Origin: Ochromonas danica
Taxonomy: Eukaryota > Sar > Chrysophyceae > Chromulinales > Chromulinaceae
NCBI GenBank assembly: GCA_015146655.1
Contig: VKHL01000064.1
Span: forward strand, 62,001 to 126,000
Direction: 5' to 3'
DNA: 64,000 nucleotides
Shown: positions 21,673 through 32,653 of the stretch, in pieces
Position numbering within the stretch: position 1 is the stretch's first letter
Layout: the number at the start of each line of letters is the position of its first letter
Made by a program: the position numbers and the translations under genes
Notes under the pieces: model-generated
Seen by the model: only the letters and a program-made list of their open reading frames with translations
What the model was told of the DNA's origin: nothing
Databases searched by the model: none

Positions 21673-22441
21673 GATGGTTACTCTCTAGGTCAAGCTAAGC
21701 TAGGGGAGGGAGAATAATTCTAATAGTTGGATAGATATGATGATTGATGATGATGCAATGACTCTGTGGTGGTGTGGAACAATGACAGAGAGAAGAGAAG
21801 AGAATAGGAAGTGTCTCTTCAAGATATCGAAGATCTTTTTAGTTTATACTTCAATCACTTTCTTTTTCACAAATGAAATAAACTGAAAAAGATCGCAATG
21901 GCAAGGTGGTGAGGGCAACGACAACAAATGGGATCGTTGATTCGGAAAGCAGAATTAAGGAATTACTTTGCTGAAGTGAGCTCAATTGCTATGCAATTAC
22001 ATAACATATTCGAATGAAGTGAGACTAGACTAGTTACTAGACGTAGACTACTGTCCTTCATGTCAACTAGTACGGCAATAGTAAGATAGTGCCGCGTATA
22101 CTATATATAGATTGTCTACCATAAAAGAAACGACTAACTGTAGCTTTCCATTTGGTGGAGAAAGATAAGCGAGTTTTGGAAGAGGTAATGGAGACTTTGA
22201 AATATGGAATTGAAACCTTGCCGATGTACCGATCACCTGCTAACACGTATATACTGTACAGCTTCTCTATCTTCACGTCACGTTAGTGAGCAACTGCCCT
22301 ACCATGTTAGAAGCAATCACATCATAGTGTGATGGCAATTAACCTAAGCCACTTCATCTTCCAAGAGAGGGTCGATCGCTACAGAACAATCACAATCGCA
22401 ATCATCGTGACCACTACCTCAGATAAAGTCAAAAGTTTCTA
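21673..22441. other. Spacer upstream of PI4KA
   Basis: No gene seen. It holds the PI4KA promoter and the 3' end of the Na+/H+ exchanger gene. Confidence 0.5.
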
Positions 22442-25400
22442 TTAGTTACCTTCTTTACTAGCTCGTGATGAGCTTCTTCCACTAAATCGGAAAGGAATCA
22501 TAGAGAAGATAGTATATCTTCCCGGACCAAGCAAGGATTCTCTTTCTTCTAGTTCAGCTTGTACTTCTTTCTCTTTCTTTTGTCGATGTTGACGATACAT
22601 ACGATTTCTTTCTTTCTCAATACGTTGAGTATCATGAGAAATCTCACTGAGAAACTCTTCAGCATATTTAGAAGGTAGTAATCCTTCATGAACCATTTGT
22701 TGTACTAATTCTGCTTGTTTAGCAAGGACGACACGTGCTACTTGCTTGGCTTTGATCGCACCTAGTGTCTCTGTATTCATATTAGTCAAATATGCTTTAG
22801 CTTCACAGACCTAACATTTTTCCACACAATCACAAGCAAGACAACAATAATGACACTCATATAATACTGTAAAACGATCATTTTCTGGTGTTTTCTTACC
22901 GCTCGTTTAGATTCCTGAATGACCATTACTTCTTCTGGACAAGGTAGACGTGACTCTGTAGAAGGATGAGTAGAGCTACTAGTAGAATCATCCCCATGAC
23001 TATCTCTTTCTTGTCCTTCTCCTGCACCATAATAATGAAGATGATGAATATCACTCTCTTCATCTAATCCCAAAAAAGAATGAATTTTCTTTTGTGCATG
23101 TTCATGTGCTTCAATAAAAGCTGATAACATATAACATGATCTTTTTTCTTTCTTAGCTTGTAATGAAGCTAATAGTCTAGATGATGTCTTCATAAAACAA
23201 AATGGTAAAATAGATTGATACCATTGTAATCCTCGTATAGCATAAGGTGTATAAGATAATTCAGCTTCTAGACATAACCAATCTTGTGCTCCTATTTCTT
23301 CTTTTACTTTATCTAATCCCATCTCTATGGTATAAAGTAAGAATTGTGCTGAAAAGGATAGACGAGGTAATTTCCCTACTTCAATTAAATGCCAATATTT
23401 CACACGGACTATCTCTAAGAAGATAGCACGTACATAATGTACTAATTCTGGCATTATTACTGCATCAGGTCCACGTGTATGTGAACTTAATAATCGACTC
23501 ATATGCTTCGCTTGCATGAGACTAGTAGAAACATGTTTATTAGAGAAGAAACCCGTTGATTGCATAGCGGAACGAAATGAACGACTTAATGAACGATGAC
23601 GTTGTCCTGTACTAGGATCAAATTCATCCATTTTTCCACTTGTTCTAGATCCAGTAGAGAGATGACGATAGGACCCTCTCCCCCTACCTCCACCTCCACC
23701 TCCTGGACTATAGCATTGATGTTGATCTGCTAAGAGTTGAGAGATACGTTCAGGTGAGGAATCATCATTCTGTATAGTAGTATCACGTAATAATAGTTCA
23801 TCAAGATCATCCATATGTAAGAGTGTACATGACATACGTACTTCTTCTATATCAGCAGGTGTTAATTCAAATTCCTTTGTCATCTCTCCAATAAATCGAT
23901 CTGTTCTCTTCTTTAATTTCTTCTTAATCTGACTAGTAACCAAGGCTTTCTCAGGAGAATCTGCTGTCACTAATCCTAAGGCAAGTAAGACTGACTTTGC
24001 TGTAGTAGCATTAATAAGAAGTGTTAGAGCAGCAATACCACCAACATAAAAGAATAACCTTGACGTTTGATCATGGATATCATCAGGACAATTATGCTCT
24101 ACAATTAATGCTAAGGCCATTCCTAAAGCACCACGTAATCCTGCCCAGGACATGAAGATCGCTTCCTTTGGTGTACATCGATGTCCTATTGTACTAACTG
24201 CTGGATACAGGATAGCAATTGTAATAGCACGAACTACATTTAATGCTAAATATAACACAATTACATAAAACCAATCTACCCATTGTACAGATTGTAGAAT
24301 ACGATGACCAATAATTAATCCTGCTAATAAGAAGATTACTGTATTTAATGACCATTCCATCATTCCCCAGATTGTATGCATAGACTCATGATCTAGGATA
24401 ATAGGTGGTGCTAACCAGGCTAAGACGGTTCCAGCACTTACACAAGCTAAAACACCACTTATTCCAAGTGTATTTTCAGCAACAAAGAAGGTTAAATAAG
24501 AACAACATATTGTAACAGCTATCTGTATAGTAACATCTGTTTCCACTAATGGACGATTTGCTGATCGTAACCATCTTAAGGCTAAGATACCAATACCTGC
24601 ACCTAATGCTAATGATCCTAATACAGTAGCGAAGATATAACTTAAGATAGACTGTGCTGTATAGACTGTTCCATTAACAGAGTTATAAAAGATAGTAAAG
24701 AGTACCATAGCTGATCCATCATTTAATAAAGACTCACCAACGATTAGAATTGTCAGTTTGGGTGAAGCACCTACACTCTTTAATAAGGCTACCATAGCTA
24801 CTGTATCAGTAGCTGAAAGAATGGATCCCAAGAGCATAGAGAGATTCCATGGCCAATCATAAGGTAGAACAAGTTTAATAAAGACTCCCATTAATGCAGC
24901 CCCTATGAGGACACCAGGTCCAGCTAAGAGGAATGATTGGACTAGACCACCTTTGAAATAATACCAATTTAAATACATAGCTTCACCAAAGATTAAAGGA
25001 GGTAAGAAGACGAAAAGCATAAGATCAGCATCAATATTAACCCATTCTGAGACAGACTCTCCAAAGGTAATTCCTATCACACAGTCAGTCAGTCAGTCAG
25101 TCAGTCAATTAGTCACATGGAAGAGACCAAGTTAATATTGAGAGAAGAGGTAGGAACCATGAGTGTTGTGGTGTAGGTATAGAGGGAGTGTATGAGGGAA
25201 GAAGTGTATGGGGGACTAGTGGTAATGTGTGAGGTTAACTTACCGTGTGCATTATCAGCGAGTGAGAATAAAGTACCGAGGATAAAGAGAACGACTGTGT
25301 AAGGAACTTTCTCTCCTAGGAAGGATAGACATTGCATGGCTAGAATTCCCACAGTGAGACCAATGAAAAGGAAGAGAATGATATTCGTCTGAGAGAGTTC

Positions 25401-25628
25401 ATTCTCTGCTTGGACATGAGGAATAAAGGACAATAAAAAAATGATAGAGAGAATAGATAGAGAGGAAAACGAGGACATAGAAGATGTCAATAATAACAGA
25501 GAGAGACAGAATAGAGAGAAGATAGTTTTCTTCACTATTATTATTGTCAAAGGTTCTCCGAGATCTTGACAGAATTTGATGTGAAATCGCTCACACACAG
25601 TAACCCAATAGAAATCTCTCTCGGTCAT
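22442..25628 (-). CDS. Na+/H+ exchanger (CPA1; SOS1/NHE-like)
   Basis: Three exons, 25628-25244, 25073-22900 and 22810-22442, giving 975 aa; introns of 170 and 89 bp keep phase. CPA1 exchangers swap Na+ or K+ for protons. Seen: an N-terminal hydrophobic leader, FLFIGLTVGILAMQCLSFL, FLPPLIFGEAMYLNWYYFK, the SATDTVAMVALLK helix, the GESLLNDGSAMVLF ion-binding segment with the ND pair typical of electroneutral exchangers, and SWAGLRGALGMALALIVE. About 12 hydrophobic segments are followed by a 450-residue cytosolic tail with a Gly/Arg/Ser stretch, an extra hydrophobic segment near QYYMSVIIV only if the last intron is read through, and a charged coiled region in the last exon. The first ATG is at 25628; the ATG at 25478 would start directly with a signal-like sequence and may be the true start. 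Closest in style to plant SOS1 and SLC9C. Confidence 0.85.
25083..25106. repeat. (AGTC)n microsatellite in exchanger intron 1
   Basis: Six AGTC copies just upstream (in transcript sense) of the acceptor of intron 1, on the + strand numbering. Confidence 0.8.
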
Positions 25629-25886
25629 TATATTTCATTTAGTCATTTGCACTTGTATCAGTGTTTAGTCCAACTGTCCTGATCTAGAAATATATTCTTT
25701 TGGCCGGGAGAGTTGGGACTGGGGTTCAAACCCTCCACTGTCCAAATGGTAAAATATGATTTTGACATATTTTGACGTATTTTAACACGTTGGCTGGATC
25801 GTTGGAGGTGTGTTGCTTAATCACTATCTGATCTGGTTGTTGTGGATTTATTAGATTTTGTTCATTCCCCGCAAGATATCTTCACA

Positions 25887-27437
25887 ATGAGTAGATCTCC
25901 ATCTTCCTCCTCTTCTTCTTCAAGTTATTTTAATCGAAATTATTCTATATTAATATTACTTGGAGTCATGACAACAACTCTTCTTCTCCTCTCTTCTTCC
26001 TCATGGAAGAAAGAAGATGAAGTTAAGGAGAAGGATGAGCATGAAAGTGAGGAAGTGGTGGAGGGGGAGGAGGAGGAGGGGGAGGAGGAGCAGGAGGAGA
26101 CTACCCCTCCTCCTCCTCCTACCATTACTCGAGTAGATCCTATGACAGTGATAGGCCATCCCCACCCCTTCCTCCACACTGAAGAAGACTATGCCGGATG
26201 TCTCTACTTCGACTACAATGCTACCACTCCTATCTATGCTGAAGTCTACCAGGCCATGCTACCCTACCTCACTACCACCTTTGGCAATCCTTCTTCAAGT
26301 CATATCTATGGTAGACGATGTGCTGAAGCTGTGAAAGAAGCACGTGAACAAGTTGCTAAGATGATTAATGCTACTCATCCTCATGAAGAAATTCTCTTTA
26401 CTAGTTGTGGTACAGAGAGTGATAATGATGCTATTAAGATTGCTATTCATCATTATTACCACCACCATCATCATCATCAGCAGCAGCAGCAGCATGACAA
26501 GAAGGAGATCCCTATACCTCATATTATTACCTCTACTATTGAACATCCAGCTATTATTAACTATCTCCGTGTTATGGAATTACGCAATGAGTTACGTTAT
26601 TCCTTAATTCCAGTGAATGAAGAAGGTTATGTAGATATTCAAGTATTAACAAATACTTTAACAGAAGATACTGCTTTAGTTACTATAATGCATTCTAATA
26701 ATGAAGTTGGTAGTATACAACCTATTCGTCATATTGGACAGATTATACAAGGTTATAATGAATTACATAAGACTGCTGTGTTATTTCATAGTGATGCTGC
26801 CCAATCGATTGGTAAAGTTAACATTGATATACAACAATTACAAGTTGATATGTTAACAATTGTAGGACATAAATATGGTGCCCCTAAAGGTGTTAGTGCC
26901 TTATATATTAAGAAAGGTATCATTCTACCACAGTTACTAATGGGTGGTGGACAAGAACGAGGTATACGATCTGGTACTGAAGCTGTACCTAATCTAATAG
27001 CTTTAGGGAAAGCATCACAATTAGTCAATGAAGAAATTAATTATCTTTTCTTACATTATCTTATGTTAAGAATTATATTCTTAGAGAAGATGAAAGAGCT
27101 ATTTAATAGCAATAATAATACTAATCAATTAAATAATAATGATTTAATTATTTATAATGGATCATCACGTGCTTATGATATTATTGCATTATCAAAAGAT
27201 TTGAAATTATTAAAAGCTGTATTAAATCCTTTTTTATCATTATCATCATCTAATGATGAAAAGTTAGTTAATAGATTAAGTCAACTTCGTCCACCTGATC
27301 GATTAGTAGATACCTTACCTAATACAATTAGTATCTCATTTAAAGGATTAATTGGACATGATCTAGTTGAGAAACTTAGTCATTTGGTAAGTGTTATGAT
27401 ATATCCTTTCTATATATTCACCTCACCCTTATACTGT

Positions 27438-27478
<41 letters not shown>

Positions 27479-27817
27479 TGTATGTGTGTGTGTGTGTGTG
27501 TGTCTATGTGTCTATATGTGTGTGTTGTGTAGGTGGCCTGTTCTGCGGGTAGTGCCTGTCATAGCCAACCATCACAATCTACTAACACAACAACAACAGC
27601 AGAAGGGGATGATGAGCTATCACTAGAAGAGGAGAAGAAGCAGAAGAAGGTAGTCTATGTCATGTCTGATGTCCTCAAGGCTATGAATGCAAAAGAAATC
27701 TATGCTTTGGGTACATTACGTCTCTCCTTTGGTAGACATACCTCAGTGAAAGATGTCGAAGAAGCTGCTAGAAGAATACATGAAGTTGTCACATCCACAC
27801 TGTCATCAAGAGGTTAA
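25887..27817 (+). CDS. Selenocysteine lyase / cysteine desulfurase-like PLP enzyme with N-terminal membrane anchor
   Basis: Two exons, 25887-27386 and 27533-27817, giving 594 aa; the 146-bp intron is largely a GT microsatellite. Class V aminotransferase-fold enzymes of this group take sulfur or selenium from Cys or Sec. Seen: FDYNATTPIY, the NPSSSH motif, TSCGTESDNDAI, TSTIEHPAI, MHSNNEVGSIQPI, SDAAQSIGK, the PLP lysine in GHKYGAPKG (about residue 326), GGGQERGIRSGTEAVPN, and in exon 2 SAGSACHS, where the second Cys (509) matches the catalytic Cys of animal Sec lyase (ACHS). Residues 19-36 are hydrophobic (a signal anchor or signal peptide), followed by a Glu-rich acidic stretch and a Pro run, unusual for the family. 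A His/Gln run interrupts the fold near residue 195, and a Ser/Asn-rich insert lies near 405-470. It could act in Fe-S biogenesis or selenium recycling; the subfamily is not settled. Confidence 0.85.
27440..27503. repeat. (GT)n microsatellite inside the Sec lyase intron
   Basis: Near-continuous GT dinucleotides with a few TATGT interruptions. They fill most of the intron before the acceptor TGTGTAG at 27532. Confidence 0.9.
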
Positions 27818-28030
27818 CCACTACCACCACTATTACCACTACTACTACCACTACAGTACTACCACTACCTAGTCTAGTCTAGCTAGTCTGACCCAACTTA
27901 ACTTAACTTAACTCTAACCCTAACTTAAGAGATGAGATGAGCACAGAAAGCACCTACAGTACACATTAAGTTAAGGCATTATTCTATGTAGTCTATATAG
28001 GGAAGAAGAAGGACTAACTACCTAGTCTAC

Positions 28031-29671
28031 TTAAGTATTATATAGTGTAAAGCCTGTTGGTCGTACTGACAGCTTCCGTGGTGGATTACCACTACCACTA
28101 CCACTACCACTACTACCACTACCACTACCACTACTGCTATCATGAGGATGATACAATGCGAGGTATTCTTCAATGAAGGGGTTATTGCATGCTATTCTCC
28201 ATTCATCCCATGTGGGGGGAGGTACACCTTGACTACTACCCTCACCACTACCACTACCACCACCACTACGACCACTACTGTCATCACCAGACAAGGTAGT
28301 AGTGACAGTAGAAGAGAAGGATCTATCAGAAGCATAGCAATACCTTGGATATCTTCGATGACTATGATCGAAGTGACTAACATGTGGTACATAAAGACGA
28401 ACTTCTCTTCCTGTTAATACCCATCTCTCTGGTGCATATTTATCAGCTACCTTATAGTCTAATGCCTTTAACTTACTAAGATAGCTTACACTAGCCCACC
28501 AAAAATTACCACTTAATGCACGTGGATGAGAATGATAGTTGACACCAATCACATCAAAAAGTGTACTTTGTAATAGATATGAACATGCTATTGATTGTTC
28601 AACTAGAAAGTATAACATCATATCTTTCCAATCTTCTATTTCAATATGTTCTTCTTGATATGACATACCTTTAGTATGTAAATAGAGTATTTCATCTTTA
28701 GCATAACCATGACCATGACCATGGCTATGATGATGAGTATTCATAAATTGACTAAATCGATGAAGAAGATTAATAGTAGGGATTTCAAAGAAGTTAGTTA
28801 AGTTAGAGACATGATAATAGATAATAATAGGTAATGATTCTTCTCCTTCTCTTTCTAAAGATGGTGTTGAGATTTGTATAGTGATAGGTAGACCATAATG
28901 TAATATAATAATTGTTGTTTTTTCTTTTCTCATCATCTCATTTTGTAACAGCTTCTCTATTAACTTAATAAGAATAGCTGGACTTTGTTCGATAGTGAGT
29001 AGACAAGAATGAATAAACACCCATTTCTGACCTTTACCTGTTGAAGAAGTAGTAGTAGGAGGTAGTAAGGTAGTGTTAAGATAAGCTAGTATAGCCTGCC
29101 AGGCTACTTCTTCCTCAATGCTAATCTGTTGACAGAGACTATGATGATGATGATGATGATGATGACCTTGTTGTAGTTGTTGTTCAGCTAGAAAGGCACT
29201 TTGATATCTTGACCAGTGTTCATTAGGAACCTTAATATCACCACCATCATCATTACTACTACTAGTAGTAGTAGGTGATGGTACTAGTGGAGAAGTTGAT
29301 TTTACGGTTGGTTGACCGTAAAATGGATTTTCCACTATTTTTCGGTAGTACGTTTTCTGACCTTCTATGAGACGATGAATAGCAACTTCATAGAGTTGAC
29401 GACATCCATGATATTGTAAATTATGTTCTTCACAGAAGTTCCCAAGAATTAATTCCATATCATTAGTATGAATAGGAAGGATAAGAGAATGAGATTTCAT
29501 TTCATTATTATTGCCATTGTTATTAATAGAAATTGAAATTGTGATATCTTCTTCTTCTTCTTCTTCTTCTTCTTCCAAGGATCTACTACTACTAGTACTA
29601 CTACCATGGAAGAAGAATAAGAATAAGAATAAGAATAGGAGAAAGGATGAAGATGATAATAGATATCTCAT
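28031..29671 (-). CDS. Secreted/lumenal protein with an LHTKG...GNFWWA region; putative glycosyltransferase-like
   Basis: Single exon, 546 aa, ATG at 29671. A strong signal peptide (FLLFLFLFLFFFHG) is followed by a Glu run. The core has LYLHTKGMSYQEEH, IEDWKDMMLYFLVE, FDVIGVNYHSHP and LSGNFWWASVSYL, a pattern I have seen in uncharacterised eukaryotic and bacterial proteins that resemble glycosyltransferases, where the SGNFWWA block is the best-conserved part. No DxD motif or named domain is certain. The C-terminal third has Gly/Ser runs and an aromatic, basic segment (RRYPRYCYA). Likely secretory-pathway enzyme, but this is inference. Poly-His at about residue 175 comes from an ATG/CAT triplet repeat. 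Confidence 0.65.
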   Translation of the reverse strand: MRYLLSSSSFLLFLFLFLFFFHGSSTSSSRSLEEEEEEEEEDITISISINNNGNNNEMKSHSLILPIHTNDMELILGNFCEEHNLQYHGCRQLYEVAIHRLIEGQKTYYRKIVENPFYGQPTVKSTSPLVPSPTTTSSSNDDGGDIKVPNEHWSRYQSAFLAEQQLQQGHHHHHHHHSLCQQISIEEEVAWQAILAYLNTTLLPPTTTSSTGKGQKWVFIHSCLLTIEQSPAILIKLIEKLLQNEMMRKEKTTIIILHYGLPITIQISTPSLEREGEESLPIIIYYHVSNLTNFFEIPTINLLHRFSQFMNTHHHSHGHGHGYAKDEILYLHTKGMSYQEEHIEIEDWKDMMLYFLVEQSIACSYLLQSTLFDVIGVNYHSHPRALSGNFWWASVSYLSKLKALDYKVADKYAPERWVLTGREVRLYVPHVSHFDHSHRRYPRYCYASDRSFSSTVTTTLSGDDSSGRSGGGSGSGEGSSQGVPPPTWDEWRIACNNPFIEEYLALYHPHDSSSGSGSGSSGSGSGSGNPPRKLSVRPTGFTLYNT

Positions 29672-30105
29672 TGTTAGTATCCTATTTCTTGTCAGTAGTC
29701 ATTGAATTGAAAAGACAAGTGAAAACTGAAAGCGAAAAGTGAGTTAGTATTGTGATGCGTGGGAAGTGAGTCAGCATTGTCGCTGGCTGGCTGAAAGGAA
29801 CCTAGTATTACGGTGCGTGGGGTTTGGGTAGTCCACAACAAAGCAGGGCATCGATTATTGTTGAGACTACGGACTATCAACTATCTATCTCCTGGTATAT
29901 AATAAGATGTTTAGAAGATTAATCCATCGTTCTCTACATTCTTGTTCTCTTTATTCTTGTTCTCTTCAACAAGTTCGTACCTTGTTAGTATAGTAGTTAC
30001 TATATAATCTACACTTTTACTACTTGCTATCCTTCCCCTTCCCTACTCTTCACTTATGAGAGGTAATGAATTACTCAAGTAGTTGAGGAATTACACAATC
30101 TCTAC
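29672..30105. other. Spacer, promoter of the secreted protein gene
   Basis: No gene seen. The sequence GTGCGTGGG-like occurs twice (about 29755 and 29811) in similar surroundings. Confidence 0.4.
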
Positions 30106-30996
30106 CTAGGAGGTAGTTGAAGAAGCCTTCGCTAAGATCTTCTTCCATTCCTCTTCCATAGCTTTACGTTTCTCATCAGCATCTCGTTTTGCTTTTTCAA
30201 TTTGTTCTGCTTCATGTGCTTGTCTTTGTTTAATCTTATAGATGATCTCATAGGTTCTCTCTGAGGTAGGTAGATCAATCTGTTTACCTTCAATATGTCT
30301 TGCAGCTGAGAGAAGAGAGAGAGCATCATCTCTCTTACCACCACGTGCTATAATCTGTACTGCTGCTGCACGATAAGCTGATGTGTTAATACCTCTACTA
30401 CCTCCTCCTCCACCACCACCACCACCTCCTCCTCCTCCTTCTAGATCGACAGAGACAAGGTTATGTTGTAATGCTGAATGACTATCACCTAATGCAGCAT
30501 ATAAACGTGCTAGATTACGATGATTCATAGCATCATTTGGTGCAAGATAACTAGCTTGTCTAGCATGTTGAAGTGCTTCAGGGTAGTTCCCTGTTTTCCC
30601 TAATAGACCCCCTAGATTCTTCTCCAATAAACTGTTTTTATCCGCCAACAAACGCGCTTTTTGAACTTCTCGTATAGCATCCGGTAGACGATCAGGTACT
30701 TTCGCAAGATGAAGTGCTAGATCATTCCTAGCGGTAATATCATGTGGTGCAAGTGTCACTGTTTGACGATAATAAGCTTCAGCTTTTTCATAATCCCCCT
30801 GTGAAGAAGAGAGTGCCCCCATGAAATGATTATAGCGTGAGATATGAGGACTTTGATGAAGTTTCTTTTCATAGAAGTTAGAAGCTTCCTGTAAAATATA
30901 TTGTTGTTGTAGACGTTGTCGTTGTGCTAGGGTCATGGTAGTAGAAGAGGAGGAGGAGGAGGAGGAGGAGGAGGAAGGTCCAGTAGGGTAGGACAT
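30106..30996 (-). CDS. TPR-repeat protein
   Basis: Single exon, 296 aa, ATG at 30996. After a poly-Ser start and a Gln-rich segment there are about four tetratricopeptide repeats (residues 35-180), for example YEKAEAYYRQTVTLAPHD, YPEALQHARQASYLAPND and HSALQHNLVSVD, then a poly-Gly run and a charged coiled-coil tail rich in Lys, Glu and Ala. TPRs mediate protein-protein contacts; the partner is unknown. No signal peptide, so probably cytosolic or nuclear. The same GGAGGA triplets that give poly-Ser and poly-Gly here recur in neighbouring genes. Confidence 0.75.
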   Translation of the reverse strand: MSYPTGPSSSSSSSSSSSTTMTLAQRQRLQQQYILQEASNFYEKKLHQSPHISRYNHFMGALSSSQGDYEKAEAYYRQTVTLAPHDITARNDLALHLAKVPDRLPDAIREVQKARLLADKNSLLEKNLGGLLGKTGNYPEALQHARQASYLAPNDAMNHRNLARLYAALGDSHSALQHNLVSVDLEGGGGGGGGGGGGGSRGINTSAYRAAAVQIIARGGKRDDALSLLSAARHIEGKQIDLPTSERTYEIIYKIKQRQAHEAEQIEKAKRDADEKRKAMEEEWKKILAKASSTTS

Positions 30997-31457
30997 GATG
31001 CTTCTTCTTCTGATTCTCTATTGTCTATGGATCAGATGATAAAAAGGAAAAATAAGAGGATGTTGACTAAGAATTCTCAAGTCTTCTTGTTGTCAATCAG
31101 TCTGTTGGAGAGAAGAGCAGCAGTTTCCGCTGTGATTGTTATTACCTCCCCGCGCAAACACACGCAACGTAACAATAGATCCTAATTAACTTAGGGATTG
31201 TCTAGGCTGTGTGGTCTATGGTGAACTAAGTTTAAATGAATAAATAGATAGAATCAATCATATGGTTGATGGATACTATTACATTATTATTATAGTAAAA
31301 TCAAGACTGATCGAATAAATGATACAACTTTTCTCTTAAGTTAACGATATAGGAATGGATGGTATAAAACTAATAATGTAACGAGCCCAACTGTTACTCT
31401 GGTGTGACTGCTACCAACTACAACGTATTATTACTATTACTACTATTATTATTGCGA

Positions 31458-31492
31458 TCACTATTGCTATGGCTATAGCATAGCAATAGTGA
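31458..31492. repeat. Perfect 14-bp inverted repeat, 7-nt loop
   Basis: Arms TCACTATTGCTATG (31458-31471) and its exact reverse complement (31479-31492); the loop GCTATAG is itself almost palindromic. Confidence 0.9.
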
Positions 31493-31580
31493 CGACACTG
31501 ACTCTAGACTAACCTAACCTGACTGACTAACTCATCCCCATGATGAATCATCATTGTCATGTCATGTGGCTGCTGCTGCT

Positions 31581-31604
31581 ACAGTACAGTACAGTACAGT
31601 ACAG
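31581..31604. repeat. (ACAGT)n pentanucleotide repeat
   Basis: Four perfect copies plus ACAG, preceded by a short GCT triplet run. Confidence 0.85.
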
Positions 31605-32653
31605 CACATCAGATATGACAAACGAGTGACCAGTGGCAACAATATCAACTGCTGCTACAGTATGTCCAATATGACAAGCGAGTGACTAGACTAGTGGCAA
31701 CAATATCAACCATAACAATAACAACAAAGCAATAACAATGCTAAGAATCAAATCAATACTACATATGGTTCGTCCATAGGGAAGAAGCAAAGTACAGGAA
31801 GAGACAGTAAAAGAATGGTCATTGCCCCACTAAATCATACTACTAGAAGACAATCTTCAACCTTCAATAACAAGAAGAGAAGAAGACTGCAGTGTAGTGG
31901 AGAAGAGTAGAGCAGAGAAACTTATGACCATCACAATATATAACAATAATATAATCATCATAGAAAACGAAAACAAGAGAATCGTTCATGGGAGAGAAAC
32001 AATATGGAGGACATTAAAACTACCACAGTACATATATGACACCGTACTACTATACGAGAAATATAGTAGTAGTAGGTCTAATCTTATAGCAGCTAATACG
32101 CTACAGTCACACACACACCATAGTGAACTACCACCAACCAACTACCAGTGACAGTGCCTAGCCCCACTTCCTCCACAACATTTGCATGGATTCCATGGAA
32201 ATCAATGTGGAAGAAGGGGAAAGAGACTGACTGTCTACTACTGTACGAGGACAGGAGGAGGGACTGTAGAGAAGAGGTACTAGTAGGCAATATACGATAA
32301 CTCATATGGTGTACATGTACAGCAATGCTTCATGCTAGCTACTACAACACAAGAACAACTGTATCATGGACATACTACCAGGGTATACAGTAGATACCAC
32401 TTAACATACTATCATCACCACTTAACATACGAATAAAACTCGAAATATCTTATTATTGGGAGAAAGACTGAGAGAGAGGGAAAGAGAGAGAAAGAGGGGG
32501 AAAGAGAGGGAATAGGAAATATCACGGATCAATAATATAGTAATAGGAAACAAGCACAAATAGAGCTGACAGAGTCAAGGACTGTCAGTCACTGTCACAG
32601 TATAGATAGAGAGAAATTAGAGAGAGATGACAACGTGGTAGTATAGAGAGCAA

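Larger units (their letters stand above)
30997..32653. other. 1.66-kb spacer with simple repeats and a palindrome
   Basis: No convincing coding sequence. It holds a perfect 14-bp palindrome arm pair (31458-31492), an (ACAGT)4 run (31581-31604) and a purine-rich GAGA stretch (about 32460-32515). The two TPR genes on the minus strand flank it. Confidence 0.5.

Noticed and set aside
25700-25760. A GGTTCAAACCC B-box-like sequence with an upstream GGCCGGGAGAG stretch, resembling a tRNA or SINE promoter.
   Set aside because: The A-box-like part is too close to the B box, no cloverleaf can be folded, and no anticodon arm is visible. Could be chance or a SINE scrap.
27890-27930. TTAACTTAAC with one CCCTAA-like segment, resembling an interstitial telomere repeat.
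   Set aside because: Only one copy of the telomere-like unit; the rest is simple TTAAC repetition.
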